A stretch of 64,000 bases of DNA from Rheinheimera sp. (lineage in GTDB: Bacteria; Pseudomonadota; Gammaproteobacteria; Enterobacterales; Alteromonadaceae). This document shows, piece by piece, positions 26,899-35,220 of this stretch. The position numbers and the translations under genes were made by a program. Where the stretch lies: positions 45,498 through 109,497 of the forward strand of contig NZ_JAVBXS010000024.1 of assembly GCF_030824435.1 (NCBI RefSeq), in the 5' to 3' direction. Below the pieces are notes generated by a model that was not told the DNA's origin, searched no databases, and saw only the letters and a program-made list of their open reading frames with translations. Within the stretch, counting starts at the first letter, position 1. Each line of letters starts with the position of its first letter.

Positions 26899-28196
26899 CA
26901 GCTCAACCCCGGGTAATCAGTGGTGCCGTCAATAAAAGCACCAGCTTTGGATGTATTGTAAAAAGTTACAGCAGGATGCCGCCTGATATAACGTTCTAAA
27001 CCAATCAGGTAAGTCATAAAGTTAGGCAGTGTGGGTACTTTTTCACCATAAAAATTCATCACCCACTCTGTTGCCTGTTGGTATGGAATGCCAATTTCAC
27101 CGTCCTGCCAGCTGGCATGGGTTTTGTTGTGACTAAAAGCAAAATCAGCGCCAAAAAACACCACTTCAGTTGCGCCCATTTGTACAGCCAAATCTGTGGC
27201 CGGGTGGATCACACTGCCGTGCATAAACAACCTGGCTGCAGTGAGTTGGTTGCGAATGGTGGCAAACATCTGGCTTTCATTCATGGCGACATAACGTTTG
27301 CCCGGGAAACCAGTAAGAATTTCCGTGCTTGTCATCGGGAAATACACCAGTTTGCATTCAGATGGTAGTTGCGCTGTCGGCAAATGGCGATTATTGACCA
27401 GATAATCCACTGTCACCACTATATCCGGTACTATCTGTTTTGATAACAAAGCCTTAACTGCAGTATCTACACTTATAATCACCGGTGGAGTTGGTCGCTT
27501 GCGGCAGTTTTGCAGGAATTGATAATGTTGCTCCAGTGATGGGCCTGCTGCAATCACAAAGGCCTGTTGCCCGGTTTGCAGGCTCTGAAAGAGTTGTTGC
27601 ACTTGGTTATCTTGTTGCCAATAGCGCCGGTTGTGTTGCAGGCGTGGTAGCAGAGGTTCAATAGTTGTAGCCAGTCGCCCGGAAACATTATTTATTTCAA
27701 GTTCGCTGCTCAAACGATGGCGGATTTTGCGGTTGTAATCACTGACCAACACCAGTTCGGATGGCAAAACCACATAAGGAGGCTGTAGTTCTTTATCATC
27801 GCCGGCCATGGCTAAATGCACCCTTGGGTCCTCTAACCAGCCTGTTTGATCCACGAGTTGCAGCACCAGTGAAAATACTGCTTCGTTCATTATTCTGATT
27901 TGTAACCCCATCAGGGATGGTTGGCGCAACAGTACCTGTTGCAGATCCCCAAGCCCTGTACCGTACAGTGTTACATATTGTTGCCCTTGAACCTGCGTCG
28001 CTTGTTGTTGTGCTTCCTGCTGACGATCGTGCCTGCTGGTAAGCTGAATACCATCAACAACTAAGGTTGAATCTTTACCTTCTGCCAGCGCGACCTCAAG
28101 TTGGCAAGGGTTGCTTGTCAGCTCATCGAGCCGCGAAGCCAATAATGGCCAGCGCTCTCTGATCACTTTTATGTTGTGTTGATAGCAGTCGTTCAT
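26898..28196 (-). CDS. Maf-type (DUF115) motility accessory factor, putative flagellin glycosyltransferase
   Basis: 432 residues. The central DUF115/MptE-like domain shows FVIAAGPSLEQHYQFLQ, PPVIISVDTAVKALL, PDIVVTVDY and GATEVVFFGADFAFS, the signature of Maf proteins. Maf proteins add nonulosonic acids to flagellin Ser/Thr before export; Aeromonas has one (maf-5) inside its lateral flagellar cluster. Here the gene is divergent from and next to the lateral flagellin gene, with 329 bases between, which supports the flagellin as substrate. No pseudaminic or legionaminic acid synthesis genes are in the window, so the sugar must come from elsewhere. Confidence 0.85.
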   Translation of the reverse strand: MNDCYQHNIKVIRERWPLLASRLDELTSNPCQLEVALAEGKDSTLVVDGIQLTSRHDRQQEAQQQATQVQGQQYVTLYGTGLGDLQQVLLRQPSLMGLQIRIMNEAVFSLVLQLVDQTGWLEDPRVHLAMAGDDKELQPPYVVLPSELVLVSDYNRKIRHRLSSELEINNVSGRLATTIEPLLPRLQHNRRYWQQDNQVQQLFQSLQTGQQAFVIAAGPSLEQHYQFLQNCRKRPTPPVIISVDTAVKALLSKQIVPDIVVTVDYLVNNRHLPTAQLPSECKLVYFPMTSTEILTGFPGKRYVAMNESQMFATIRNQLTAARLFMHGSVIHPATDLAVQMGATEVVFFGADFAFSHNKTHASWQDGEIGIPYQQATEWVMNFYGEKVPTLPNFMTYLIGLERYIRRHPAVTFYNTSKAGAFIDGTTDYPGLS

Positions 28197-28525
28197 CAGC
28201 TTTTTTCTCTTTGATCATGCCCGGTTGTCAGCCCGCATTTTGTCCGAGTGTATCAGTTTCTGCCCTTATTGCAGTGCGTAACAAGAACGCTTTTCAGCTA
28301 AAAAGTTTGCCGCGGCATTGGTTGCCTGCTGTTATTTTTTGCGAAACTGGCTGCATTATTTTTATTCATTTGAATAAATATCGGTTTAACTTATTGAATT
28401 TATGATGTTTTTAAGTGTGCTAAGTCTGTTTTAAGACAATTTCTAAAAAAAACTAAAAATTAATTTCAGTTTCTAAGCTGCGGCGTCGCTCTAAGTTTAT
28501 GAGCATCATTTCAGGAGAACTCACA
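28197..28525. other. Divergent control region between the Maf-type gene and flagellin
   Basis: 329 bases, strongly AT-rich at 28365-28470. A long leader precedes the flagellin ribosome site (AGGAG at 28512). No convincing sigma-28 (TAAA-N15-GCCGATAA) or sigma-54 site was found by eye, although the flagellin gene would be expected to use the sigma-28 factor encoded downstream. Confidence 0.4.
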
Positions 28526-29362
28526 ATGGCTTTATCAATTCAATCAAACGCAGCAGCAACCGTTATCCGCAATCAGTTAAATCGTACTAATGAAGGTTTA
28601 GGTGTTGCTTTAGAACGTTTAGGTTCAGGTTTTCGTATTAACTCAGCAAAAGATGATGCTGCAGGTTTACAAATCGCTACGCGTTTGAACGCTCAGCTTG
28701 TGGGTCAGGAAACTGCCATGAGCAACGCCGCCAACGCGAACTCGATGTTAAAAACCGCGGAAGGTGCTTTTGATGAAATGACCAATATTGGTTTCCGGAT
28801 GAAAGAACTGGCAACCCAGGCCGCAAACGGTACCAACTCTACCAGTGAATACACTGCATTAAGCAATGAGTTTATTGCATTACAAGACGAATTAACCAAC
28901 ATCATGGCAAACACTGCTTATGGTGCAGGTACAAATCTGTTTGCTGCCGGTGGTAAATTTACTGCTGCAGTGACTTTCCAGATTGGTGCTTCAACTGCTG
29001 AAACCCTGGCTGTGGATATCAGCGCCGATATTACTGCTGTTGACGCCTCTGTAGCTGCATTTGCTGCTATTACTGACTTTGCAACAGCACAAACTGCAAT
29101 GACGGCTGTAGACACCCTGTTAACAGATGTGGGTGCTGCCCGTGCTTCTCTCGGTTCTTATATGAACCGTTTGGACCACACTATCAATAACCTGAGCAAC
29201 ATGGCGGAAAACACTGATGCTGCAAAAGGTATGCTGATGGATGCCGACTTCGCGAAAGAAACATCTAATATGACTAAACAACAACTGCTGATGAACTCTG
29301 GTATTTCTGTATTAACTACAGCCAATACCACAACTCAAATGGTTGCTCAGCTGTTACGTTAA
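28526..29362 (+). CDS. lafA: Lateral-type flagellin
   Basis: 278 residues from the ATG at 28526 (AGGAG upstream); an earlier start adds nine residues not found in flagellins. N-terminal D0/D1 (MALSIQSNAAATVIRNQLNR, RLGSGFRINSAKDDAAGLQIATR), a short variable middle rich in Ala/Thr, and C-terminal D1/D0 (ASLGSYMNRLDHTINNL through TTTQMVAQLLR). Short flagellins of about 280 residues are typical of lateral systems. The middle region has many Ser/Thr, possible sites for the adjacent Maf-type enzyme. A terminator hairpin follows, giving a mostly single-gene transcript. Confidence 0.95.
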   Translation: MALSIQSNAAATVIRNQLNRTNEGLGVALERLGSGFRINSAKDDAAGLQIATRLNAQLVGQETAMSNAANANSMLKTAEGAFDEMTNIGFRMKELATQAANGTNSTSEYTALSNEFIALQDELTNIMANTAYGAGTNLFAAGGKFTAAVTFQIGASTAETLAVDISADITAVDASVAAFAAITDFATAQTAMTAVDTLLTDVGAARASLGSYMNRLDHTINNLSNMAENTDAAKGMLMDADFAKETSNMTKQQLLMNSGISVLTTANTTTQMVAQLLR

Positions 29363-29374
29363 TCATAAATCCGG

Positions 29375-29406
29375 GAGCCGGACCTTGGTTCGGCTCTTTG
29401 TTTTTT
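29375..29406 (+). terminator. Terminator/attenuator between flagellin and fliD
   Basis: GAGCCG (29375-29380) pairs with CGGCTC (29391-29396), with an inner CC/GG pair, followed by a T-rich run TTTGTTTTTT. It would give a large excess of flagellin mRNA over fliD. Confidence 0.8.
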
Positions 29407-29419
29407 GCAGGAATACATT

Positions 29420-30709
29420 ATGGCATTTTCCAGTATTGACCCCGCGTACCTCGCTCAGCAGTACACTCAAATTGAGCGGGCTGGCAAAGATGGTGTGTTA
29501 AAAGCACAACAAAACAGGTTTACAACCCTGCTGGCGTCTTATAAAAAACTGGAAACTTCGCTAGGCAGCATGAGAGATCTGCTGACAGGTTTTACCACTA
29601 ATAACGAATTACTCAGCAATACCGCCACAACAAGTGTTGATACGGTATTGGGCGTAACGGCTGGCAGCACAGCTGTTGCCGGAAATTATGAAATTTTTGT
29701 ACAACAGCTGGCACAGAACCATCAGCTGTCTCTGGCCTTTAACAGCGCCGACTTGTTACCGACAGATGGTCAGTTTGAACTCACTGTGGCAGGCGATTCT
29801 TTTGCGGTTGATTTATCAACTCTGGATGCCGGTTCTGATATCTCAGATTTGGCAACGGCTATCAATAATGCAGCTGACAACAGTGGTGTGCAGGCGACTG
29901 TGATGCGAAGCGGCGCCCAGTCTTATTTGTTGTTAACCAGCAAAGATTCCGGTGCGGCCAATACTATCAGCCTCAATTTTGTGCCTGGTGTTGATAATTC
30001 CGGTGCTGATATCACTGCTGCAGTTGCCGGGGCAACTGAGTTAAAAACCGCACAAGACGCCATTATTAAAGTCGGTGCGCAAAACCCAATTACAGTCACA
30101 TCTGCATCCAATTCGCTGACCGATGTCATTGATGGTGTTACTCTTGATTTAAAACAAGCGCAGGCATTGGCTGACCAGCCAGTCAAAATTAGTATCCAGC
30201 AAGACCCCAAAGCTGTTGAAGAAAAACTGAAAAAATTTGTTGATAACTACAATGCTTTGGTGAAACAAATCAGTAGTGATGACGGTTTAAATACCGACAG
30301 TATGGCGCGCAGTATCAGCAATCAAATGCGGCAGTCATTCCAGCAATTGTATGATGGCACTCCGTTAACCTCTATTGGCATTAAGTTTGACAAGAATGGT
30401 GTGTTATCTATTGATTCTGCCAAAATGCAACAAGCCTTAGCAGATGACCCAGCCAAAATCGAAAAAATGTTGGTATCCGATACCGGCTTTTTCAGTGGCA
30501 TGCAAGATCGGCTTGAACCCTATACTCAGCGTTTTGGTTTGATGACAGACAAACAAAAAACCTTGCAAGCCAGTCTGGATCTGGTCACAAAAAATCAAAA
30601 ACGCCATGATTATTCGATGGATCTGGTCTACAAAAGGTATTTAGCGCAGTTTACACAAATGCAGGTCACGATAGCGCAGCTGGAAAGCTCGATGTCGAAC
30701 TTCGGATAA
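29420..30709 (+). CDS. fliD: Flagellar filament cap protein FliD
   Basis: 429 residues from the ATG at 29420, which has AGGA seven bases upstream. N-terminal FliD domain (IDPAYLAQQYTQIERAG, RFTTLLASYKKLETSL) and C-terminal domain (KKFVDNYNALVKQIS through a final coiled coil ending AQLESSM). Shorter than many polar FliD proteins, as in lateral LafB. It caps the filament tip and helps flagellin fold. It is followed 14 bases later by fliS. Confidence 0.94.
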   Translation: MAFSSIDPAYLAQQYTQIERAGKDGVLKAQQNRFTTLLASYKKLETSLGSMRDLLTGFTTNNELLSNTATTSVDTVLGVTAGSTAVAGNYEIFVQQLAQNHQLSLAFNSADLLPTDGQFELTVAGDSFAVDLSTLDAGSDISDLATAINNAADNSGVQATVMRSGAQSYLLLTSKDSGAANTISLNFVPGVDNSGADITAAVAGATELKTAQDAIIKVGAQNPITVTSASNSLTDVIDGVTLDLKQAQALADQPVKISIQQDPKAVEEKLKKFVDNYNALVKQISSDDGLNTDSMARSISNQMRQSFQQLYDGTPLTSIGIKFDKNGVLSIDSAKMQQALADDPAKIEKMLVSDTGFFSGMQDRLEPYTQRFGLMTDKQKTLQASLDLVTKNQKRHDYSMDLVYKRYLAQFTQMQVTIAQLESSMSNFG

Positions 30710-30722
30710 CAGAGGTTTTTTT

Positions 30723-31112
30723 ATGTTGGATTTTGCACAAGGTTATCAGGCCTACCAGAACACCAGTGTGAATGTAAAAGCATCAGGCGCTGATATTCAC
30801 AGTTTGGTTTTGATGTTGTTTGATGGTTTTCTCGATGAACTGGCCAGAGTTGAAGGCCATATCGAAGCTAAACGTTATGATAAAAAAGCTCAGGGTATTG
30901 AAAAACTGCTGAAAATTCTGGGCGGGTTAGACGCGTCGCTGGATCAGGAGAAAGGTGGTGAAGTTGCAGTGAATATGCACCTTTTGTATGAGTTCTGCGG
31001 TCAGGAAATTTTAAAAGCCAGCTTAAAAAACAGCGTTGAAATGTTAGCACCGGTGCGTGCAGTGATGACGGATTTGCAACAGGGCTGGCAAGGACTGTTA
31101 GCCCGGAGTTAG
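30723..31112 (+). CDS. fliS: Flagellin export chaperone FliS
   Basis: 129 residues; GAGG before the ATG. YQAYQNTSVNVKASGADIHSLVLMLFDGFLDELAR is the standard FliS N-terminus, followed by helical regions (IEKLLKILGGLDASLD, VNMHLLYEFC). FliS binds the C-terminus of flagellin in the cytoplasm to stop early polymerisation. Lateral counterpart: LafC. A strong terminator follows. Confidence 0.94.
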   Translation: MLDFAQGYQAYQNTSVNVKASGADIHSLVLMLFDGFLDELARVEGHIEAKRYDKKAQGIEKLLKILGGLDASLDQEKGGEVAVNMHLLYEFCGQEILKASLKNSVEMLAPVRAVMTDLQQGWQGLLARS

Positions 31113-31144
31113 TTCAGCGTCAATTTTTCTCTTTGTATCAAATA

Positions 31145-31169
31145 GCCGGGCCTGCTGCCCGGCTTTTTT
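31145..31169 (+). terminator. Terminator after fliS
   Basis: Perfect 7-bp stem GCCGGGC/GCCCGGC (31145-31151 / 31157-31163) with a 5-base loop and a run of six Ts. Confidence 0.88.
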
Positions 31170-31220
31170 GTGTCTTTTTACCGGTCACACTTTTGCAAAA
31201 TATCTCTGCTTTTGTTGGTG

Positions 31221-31253
31221 ACAACAAACGACAACAAACGACAACAAACGACA
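31221..31253. repeat. Tandem 10-bp repeat (ACAACAAACG x3.3)
   Basis: Three exact copies of ACAACAAACG plus ACA, in the 312-base gap between the fliS terminator and the fliT-like gene. The period of one helical turn fits a repeated protein-binding site on one face of the DNA, but slippage-generated repeat is equally possible. The rest of the gap (31170-31481) has no gene that I could support. Confidence 0.8.
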
Positions 31254-31481
31254 TCAGACTGCAGGACTGACAGCATTTGTTGGGGCAAGAGGACGCAGCA
31301 TTGTGAACTTCTGTTGTGTTTGGGCTGTGATGAGGGGAAGCAACAGTCAGGGTTCCGCTATTGCGGAAGTTTTCCTTCCTCCTTTAAGCATTTTGTTCAT
31401 TTAAATTTGTTTTATTTCATATGGTTATGTTGTGGAACGTTTATTGCTTCATCGGTAGATTCAATCCCATCAGGTGTACTC

Positions 31482-31805
31482 ATGCCGCAACAGTCAAGCC
31501 GCTTAAATGGTCAAATCCAGCAGTTGCAGCAGTTGCTTGTACAAATGCAACAAGCAGTAGACGCTGCAAAATGGTTGCAGGTACAGGCATTTGACCGGCA
31601 AATAACTGCGCTGGTGCAGCAACTCAGTCAGCATGGGTCAGATGTGCGGATTAAAACAGAACTTGAGGCATTAAAACTGAATTATCAGCACATGATTCAG
31701 CAAGCTAAACAGCAACAACTGGAGCTGGAGCAAAAGATGAAAGAATTTAATGATAACAAGGCTGGTGTGTTGGCATATCAGCAAACGACACAGAGTCGAA
31801 GCTGA
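31482..31805 (+). CDS. FliT/LafD-like flagellar protein
   Basis: 107 residues from the ATG at 31482 (AGGTG upstream); longer readings run back through the leader and were not accepted. It is almost entirely helical and Gln-rich (GQIQQLQQLLVQMQQAV, EALKLNYQHMIQQAKQQQLELEQKMKEF), as expected for FliT-type chaperones of FliD. The match is by position between fliS and fliK and by shape, not by strong motifs. Its stop shares a base with the fliK start, so the two are translationally coupled. Confidence 0.7.
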   Translation: MPQQSSRLNGQIQQLQQLLVQMQQAVDAAKWLQVQAFDRQITALVQQLSQHGSDVRIKTELEALKLNYQHMIQQAKQQQLELEQKMKEFNDNKAGVLAYQQTTQSRS

Positions 31806-33160
31806 TGTTGCCGCTTAGTGTGAACACTAAAGCTCCGTTGCCTGGCACAGCTACCAGTGCAAACCTTGTGTTGCCGGGGCAAGCTGAGCCAGTTGATGAT
31901 CAGGCTGATCAATCAGGTCAGCAGTCATCGGCTTATGGTATGGATTTGACGCTGTTATTGCAGCAGCCTTATCCTGCTGATATTGCTGACCCATTACAGA
32001 CACCGCTATTACCACAGAGTGCTGCGCCGGACCCGACAGATACTGAAGTATCCCAAATTGTTGAAAGTACAGGCCTTGCAGAGCTTGTTGCAACCGCCTT
32101 ACCAGTCAGCCAATCAAAAGTTTCGCCCTTTGCTTACAGCCAGAGTCAGTCACTGCATATCAATAGTTTTGTGACTAATATGGCGGGCGCCAGCTTGTCG
32201 CCGCCGCCATCTTTAGCGGAAATTACCGAAAGTGACCTGGTAAAACCGCAGATTTCACCGCAGTTGCAGGCTTTTTTGGTGAATAGCACTAAGGCTGGCG
32301 GCGATGTTGCAAATTCTAATCCCGGTCTTTTGGCGACACAGTTGCAAAACGTTGCTCCATTGCCAGTGCAGGTAACAGCAACGGCTATCCCTGCACAACA
32401 AGGTCTGCTATCGCCATTGCCTGGTCCATCCCCAACGACTGAGCAGAGAGATCAGACACTGTTGGCAGCTGCGACCCGGTTGCAGCAACCAAAAGTTATG
32501 CCTGAAGTTTTCACTGCAACATCAGCTGGCAAAATCAGTTCCCCTTTGGCAGCTGCAGTGTTTTCGCAGCAACAGCCTATCGCATTTAATAGTCCTCAGT
32601 CAGCACCTGGTCTGGCGTTGCCTTTTTCCACTTTCCCGTCCGGTATTGAAGCAAATCCGGTAGTTGCACAGCAGTCCGTTGTATTGAGTCATAGCGGGCA
32701 AAATACCCAGCATCAATGGCAATCTGAACCTATGCCGGCCGATCCGGTCCGTTTTGGCCAAAGGTTGCTTTCTTTGCTGAGTGACAAGGTGGATGTGCAG
32801 CTTGGGCTGGGAGTCAACCGTGCGGTGATCAGATTAGATCCACCCGCTTTGGGCAGTATTGATCTGAGTATTCAGCTCGAAGGCGAGAAGTTAACAGTGC
32901 AGCTCAACAGTAGTAACGGTCAGCTAAAAGAAGCAATGCAGCAAGGGTTGGAGTTATTGCGCAGTAATCTGCAGCACAAACTGGGTGCGGATACCCAGAT
33001 AGAACTCAGAATGGGGCCAGATAATCAGTCTCAGCAGCAGCGTGAACGTCAGCCGCAGTCGGGTGATGAAATTGCAGCTAATATTGCCGGTGTAGAGCAA
33101 GCAGAAAACCCGGATATTGCTTTGTCTGCAACAACGGGTTTAGTCAATCAACTGGTTTAA
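31805..33160 (+). CDS. fliK: Flagellar hook-length control protein FliK
   Basis: 451 residues. A long low-complexity N-terminal part rich in Pro, Gln, Ser and Ala (about 1-310) is followed by the globular Flg_hook domain (about 325-415): VDVQLGLGVNRAVIRLDPPALGSIDL and KEAMQQGLELLRSNLQ. FliK measures hook length and flips the FlhB export gate from hook to filament substrates. Lateral counterpart: LafE. The TGATG overlap couples it to the fliT-like gene. Confidence 0.9.
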   Translation: MLPLSVNTKAPLPGTATSANLVLPGQAEPVDDQADQSGQQSSAYGMDLTLLLQQPYPADIADPLQTPLLPQSAAPDPTDTEVSQIVESTGLAELVATALPVSQSKVSPFAYSQSQSLHINSFVTNMAGASLSPPPSLAEITESDLVKPQISPQLQAFLVNSTKAGGDVANSNPGLLATQLQNVAPLPVQVTATAIPAQQGLLSPLPGPSPTTEQRDQTLLAAATRLQQPKVMPEVFTATSAGKISSPLAAAVFSQQQPIAFNSPQSAPGLALPFSTFPSGIEANPVVAQQSVVLSHSGQNTQHQWQSEPMPADPVRFGQRLLSLLSDKVDVQLGLGVNRAVIRLDPPALGSIDLSIQLEGEKLTVQLNSSNGQLKEAMQQGLELLRSNLQHKLGADTQIELRMGPDNQSQQQRERQPQSGDEIAANIAGVEQAENPDIALSATTGLVNQLV

Positions 33161-33187
33161 TGCCTTAAGGCGTAAAGGAAAATACAG

Positions 33188-33616
33188 ATGCAAAAATTGG
33201 TGTGGCTGCTTTTAACTTTGTTGGTTGGTGGTGCAGGTGGTGCCTATTATTGGTTTCAAACAAATTTTAATCAGCAAAAAGAAGAAGTGCTGAGTGTGCA
33301 GCCGTTATTTCATCCGATGGAAAAATTTGTCATGAGTGTGGCAAGCGACCCCAATTCCAGATATCTGGTGCTGGAATTGACTTTGGTCAGCCACAAAGCC
33401 AGTACCATTGAAGCTTTAAAAGAAGCAACGCCCTTGTTGCGTAACGTGCTGGTGGAACATTTTGCGACCACCAGTCATATGGAAGTGAAGGTTGCCATGC
33501 AGCAGGTGGCACAGGTGCAGCAAGAAATACTGGTGAAATTTAATAAAGCGCTGGAAGAAAACAAGTACGAACACCAATTAGATAAGGTGCTGATCACTAA
33601 TATGTTTATTCAGTAA
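33188..33616 (+). CDS. fliL: Flagellar basal-body protein FliL
   Basis: 142 residues with one N-terminal helix (LVWLLLTLLVGGAGGAYYWF) and a FliL periplasmic domain (HPMEKFVMSVASDPNSRYLVLELTL, PLLRNVLVEHF, FNKALEENKYEHQLDKVLITNMFIQ). FliL sits near the stator and supports torque, especially in swarming systems. Lateral counterpart: LafF. Part of a closely spaced run fliK-fliL-sigma-28-motAB. Confidence 0.9.
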   Translation: MQKLVWLLLTLLVGGAGGAYYWFQTNFNQQKEEVLSVQPLFHPMEKFVMSVASDPNSRYLVLELTLVSHKASTIEALKEATPLLRNVLVEHFATTSHMEVKVAMQQVAQVQQEILVKFNKALEENKYEHQLDKVLITNMFIQ

Positions 33617-33624
33617 GGTGAAGC

Positions 33625-34344
33625 ATGTTGGCAGAGCATCAATGGTCAGACGCAGAGCAACAATGTAGCGGCACTCAGGCGGTCAGCAATGAAAATGAGC
33701 TGCTGCAGAAGTACAGCATTCTGGTCAAGCGTGCTGCGGCGCATCTGCGCAGCTTATCGGGTCCTATGGTTGATAGCGACGACCTGCTGCAGGTTGGCTT
33801 ATTAGGTTTGTTGTCTGCCATTCGTCGTTATGGGCGTGAACCTGATGAGTTTTTTGAAGCTTATGCTTTTAAAAGAGTGCGCGGTGCCATGCTTGATGAG
33901 TTCAGGCGCACCGACTGGCGGGCCAGGCAACAACGGCAGCAGGCTCATCAGTTTCGTGATGCCAGCCGGGAGTTAATGCGGCAGCTCGGCAGGGCGCCGA
34001 CTCATGAAGAACTGAGTCTGCATCTGGGTATTGATAATGTCAGGCTGCATGAATTGATGTATCTGGATCAGGCCGAATCGATGGAGAGTCTGGATACGCT
34101 GCTGGAGCAACAACAGCACGCCGAATTGGGGGAAACCTCCTTGTCCGGGCTTGAACTGAAAATGTCACTTAAAAAAGCGATGGCTGACTTGCCGGAGCGC
34201 AACAAGTTGCTGTTGCACCTCTATTACAGCCATGAATTGAACATGAAAGAAATCGCGCTGGTGCTGGAGCTGACCGAGTCCAGAGTGTGTCAACTGCACA
34301 AGCAGTCCATCGAGATGCTGAACAAAAAACTGTCACAGTGGTAA
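33625..34344 (+). CDS. fliA: Sigma-28 (FliA/LafS) flagellar sigma factor
   Basis: 239 residues. Region 2: DSDDLLQVGLLGLLSAIRRYG, KRVRGAMLDEFRRTDW. Region 3: LMRQLGRAPTHEELSLHLGI. Region 4: LPERNKLLLHLYYSHELNMKEIALVLELTESRVCQLH. All sub-regions of sigma-28 are present. It should direct late lateral genes (flagellin, stator), under restraint by the FlgM encoded at 53960-54241. A separate copy would be expected for any polar system elsewhere. Lateral counterpart: LafS. Confidence 0.95.
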   Translation: MLAEHQWSDAEQQCSGTQAVSNENELLQKYSILVKRAAAHLRSLSGPMVDSDDLLQVGLLGLLSAIRRYGREPDEFFEAYAFKRVRGAMLDEFRRTDWRARQQRQQAHQFRDASRELMRQLGRAPTHEELSLHLGIDNVRLHELMYLDQAESMESLDTLLEQQQHAELGETSLSGLELKMSLKKAMADLPERNKLLLHLYYSHELNMKEIALVLELTESRVCQLHKQSIEMLNKKLSQW

Positions 34345-34362
34345 CAGAGTAGGGCTAAGGCA

Positions 34363-35220
34363 ATGCAAAGAATAGTTGGATTGATAGTGGTGCTGGCTGC
34401 GGTGATCGGAGGTTTTATGATCGCCGGTGGTAACCCGGCAATGTTATGGCAACCCGCTGAATTTGTTGTTATTTTTGGTGCAGCTGTTGGAGCTTTAATT
34501 ATTGGCAACAGCAAATATGTGCTCAAAGATATGCTGCAGCAGATTAAGGCACAGTTTGTGGCACAACCCGATCAGGCACAGTTATACAAAGAATTATTGT
34601 TGCTGATGTACCAGTTACTGGAAACCATTCGCAGCAAAGGTTTTCGTGAACTGGAAGATCATGTCGAAAACCCGGAAACCAGCTCTATTTTTATTTCTTA
34701 CCCTGCAGTGCTGGCAAATCCGGATTTATTGATGTTTGTCTGCGACAACCTGCGTTTAATCAGTATGACAAAAAGTGCGCCACACGATTTAGATGCCACC
34801 CTGGAGCAGGAAATTATTCATATTGAAGATCAGCATCTTAAGCCGAGTCACTCTTTACATACCATTGCTGAGGCTATGCCTGGTTTTGGTATTTTGGCGG
34901 CGGTAGGTGGCATTATCATCACTATGCAACATCTGGACGGCCCGCTGACCAGCATTGGTTACCATGTGGCCGCAGCACTGGTGGGGACTTTTATTGGTAT
35001 TTTCGGTTGTTATTGTTTGTTTGAACCATTAAGCACCGCTATGGAATCTCATGTGAAAAAGAAAGTTGCCGTACTGGAATGTGTAAGGGCCATGCTGGTG
35101 GCACACATGAAAGGTCATGTGGCTGTGATTGCGACTGATTGTGGTCGTAAATTGATCAATGAAGAAATTAAACCTTCTTTCACTGAAATGGAAAACTGGA
35201 TTAATAACAAGGCGGCCTGA
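34363..35220 (+). CDS. motA: Flagellar stator protein MotA (LafT-type)
   Basis: 285 residues with four hydrophobic helices: LIVVLAAVIGGFMIAGG, PAEFVVIFGAAVGALIIGN, a pair near PGFGILAAVGGIIITM, and VAAALVGTFIGIFGCY. The length and the phrase GILAAVGGIIITMQHLDGP match proton-type MotA (about 285-295) rather than sodium-type PomA (about 255). It forms the stator with MotB; its stop overlaps the motB start (TGATG). Confidence 0.94.
   Translation: MQRIVGLIVVLAAVIGGFMIAGGNPAMLWQPAEFVVIFGAAVGALIIGNSKYVLKDMLQQIKAQFVAQPDQAQLYKELLLLMYQLLETIRSKGFRELEDHVENPETSSIFISYPAVLANPDLLMFVCDNLRLISMTKSAPHDLDATLEQEIIHIEDQHLKPSHSLHTIAEAMPGFGILAAVGGIIITMQHLDGPLTSIGYHVAAALVGTFIGIFGCYCLFEPLSTAMESHVKKKVAVLECVRAMLVAHMKGHVAVIATDCGRKLINEEIKPSFTEMENWINNKAA

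Noticed and set aside
28370..28525. Sigma-28 promoter for the flagellin gene
   Set aside because: Expected, but no sequence close to TAAA-N15-GCCGATAA could be found by eye, so none was annotated.
31221..31253. Possible CRISPR-like array
   Set aside because: Contiguous 10-bp units with no spacers; a simple tandem repeat.
31170..31481. N-terminal extension of the fliT-like protein through the intergenic region
   Set aside because: It would cover the repeat and leader, gives a low-complexity Cys-rich sequence, and the ATG at 31482 has a ribosome site.
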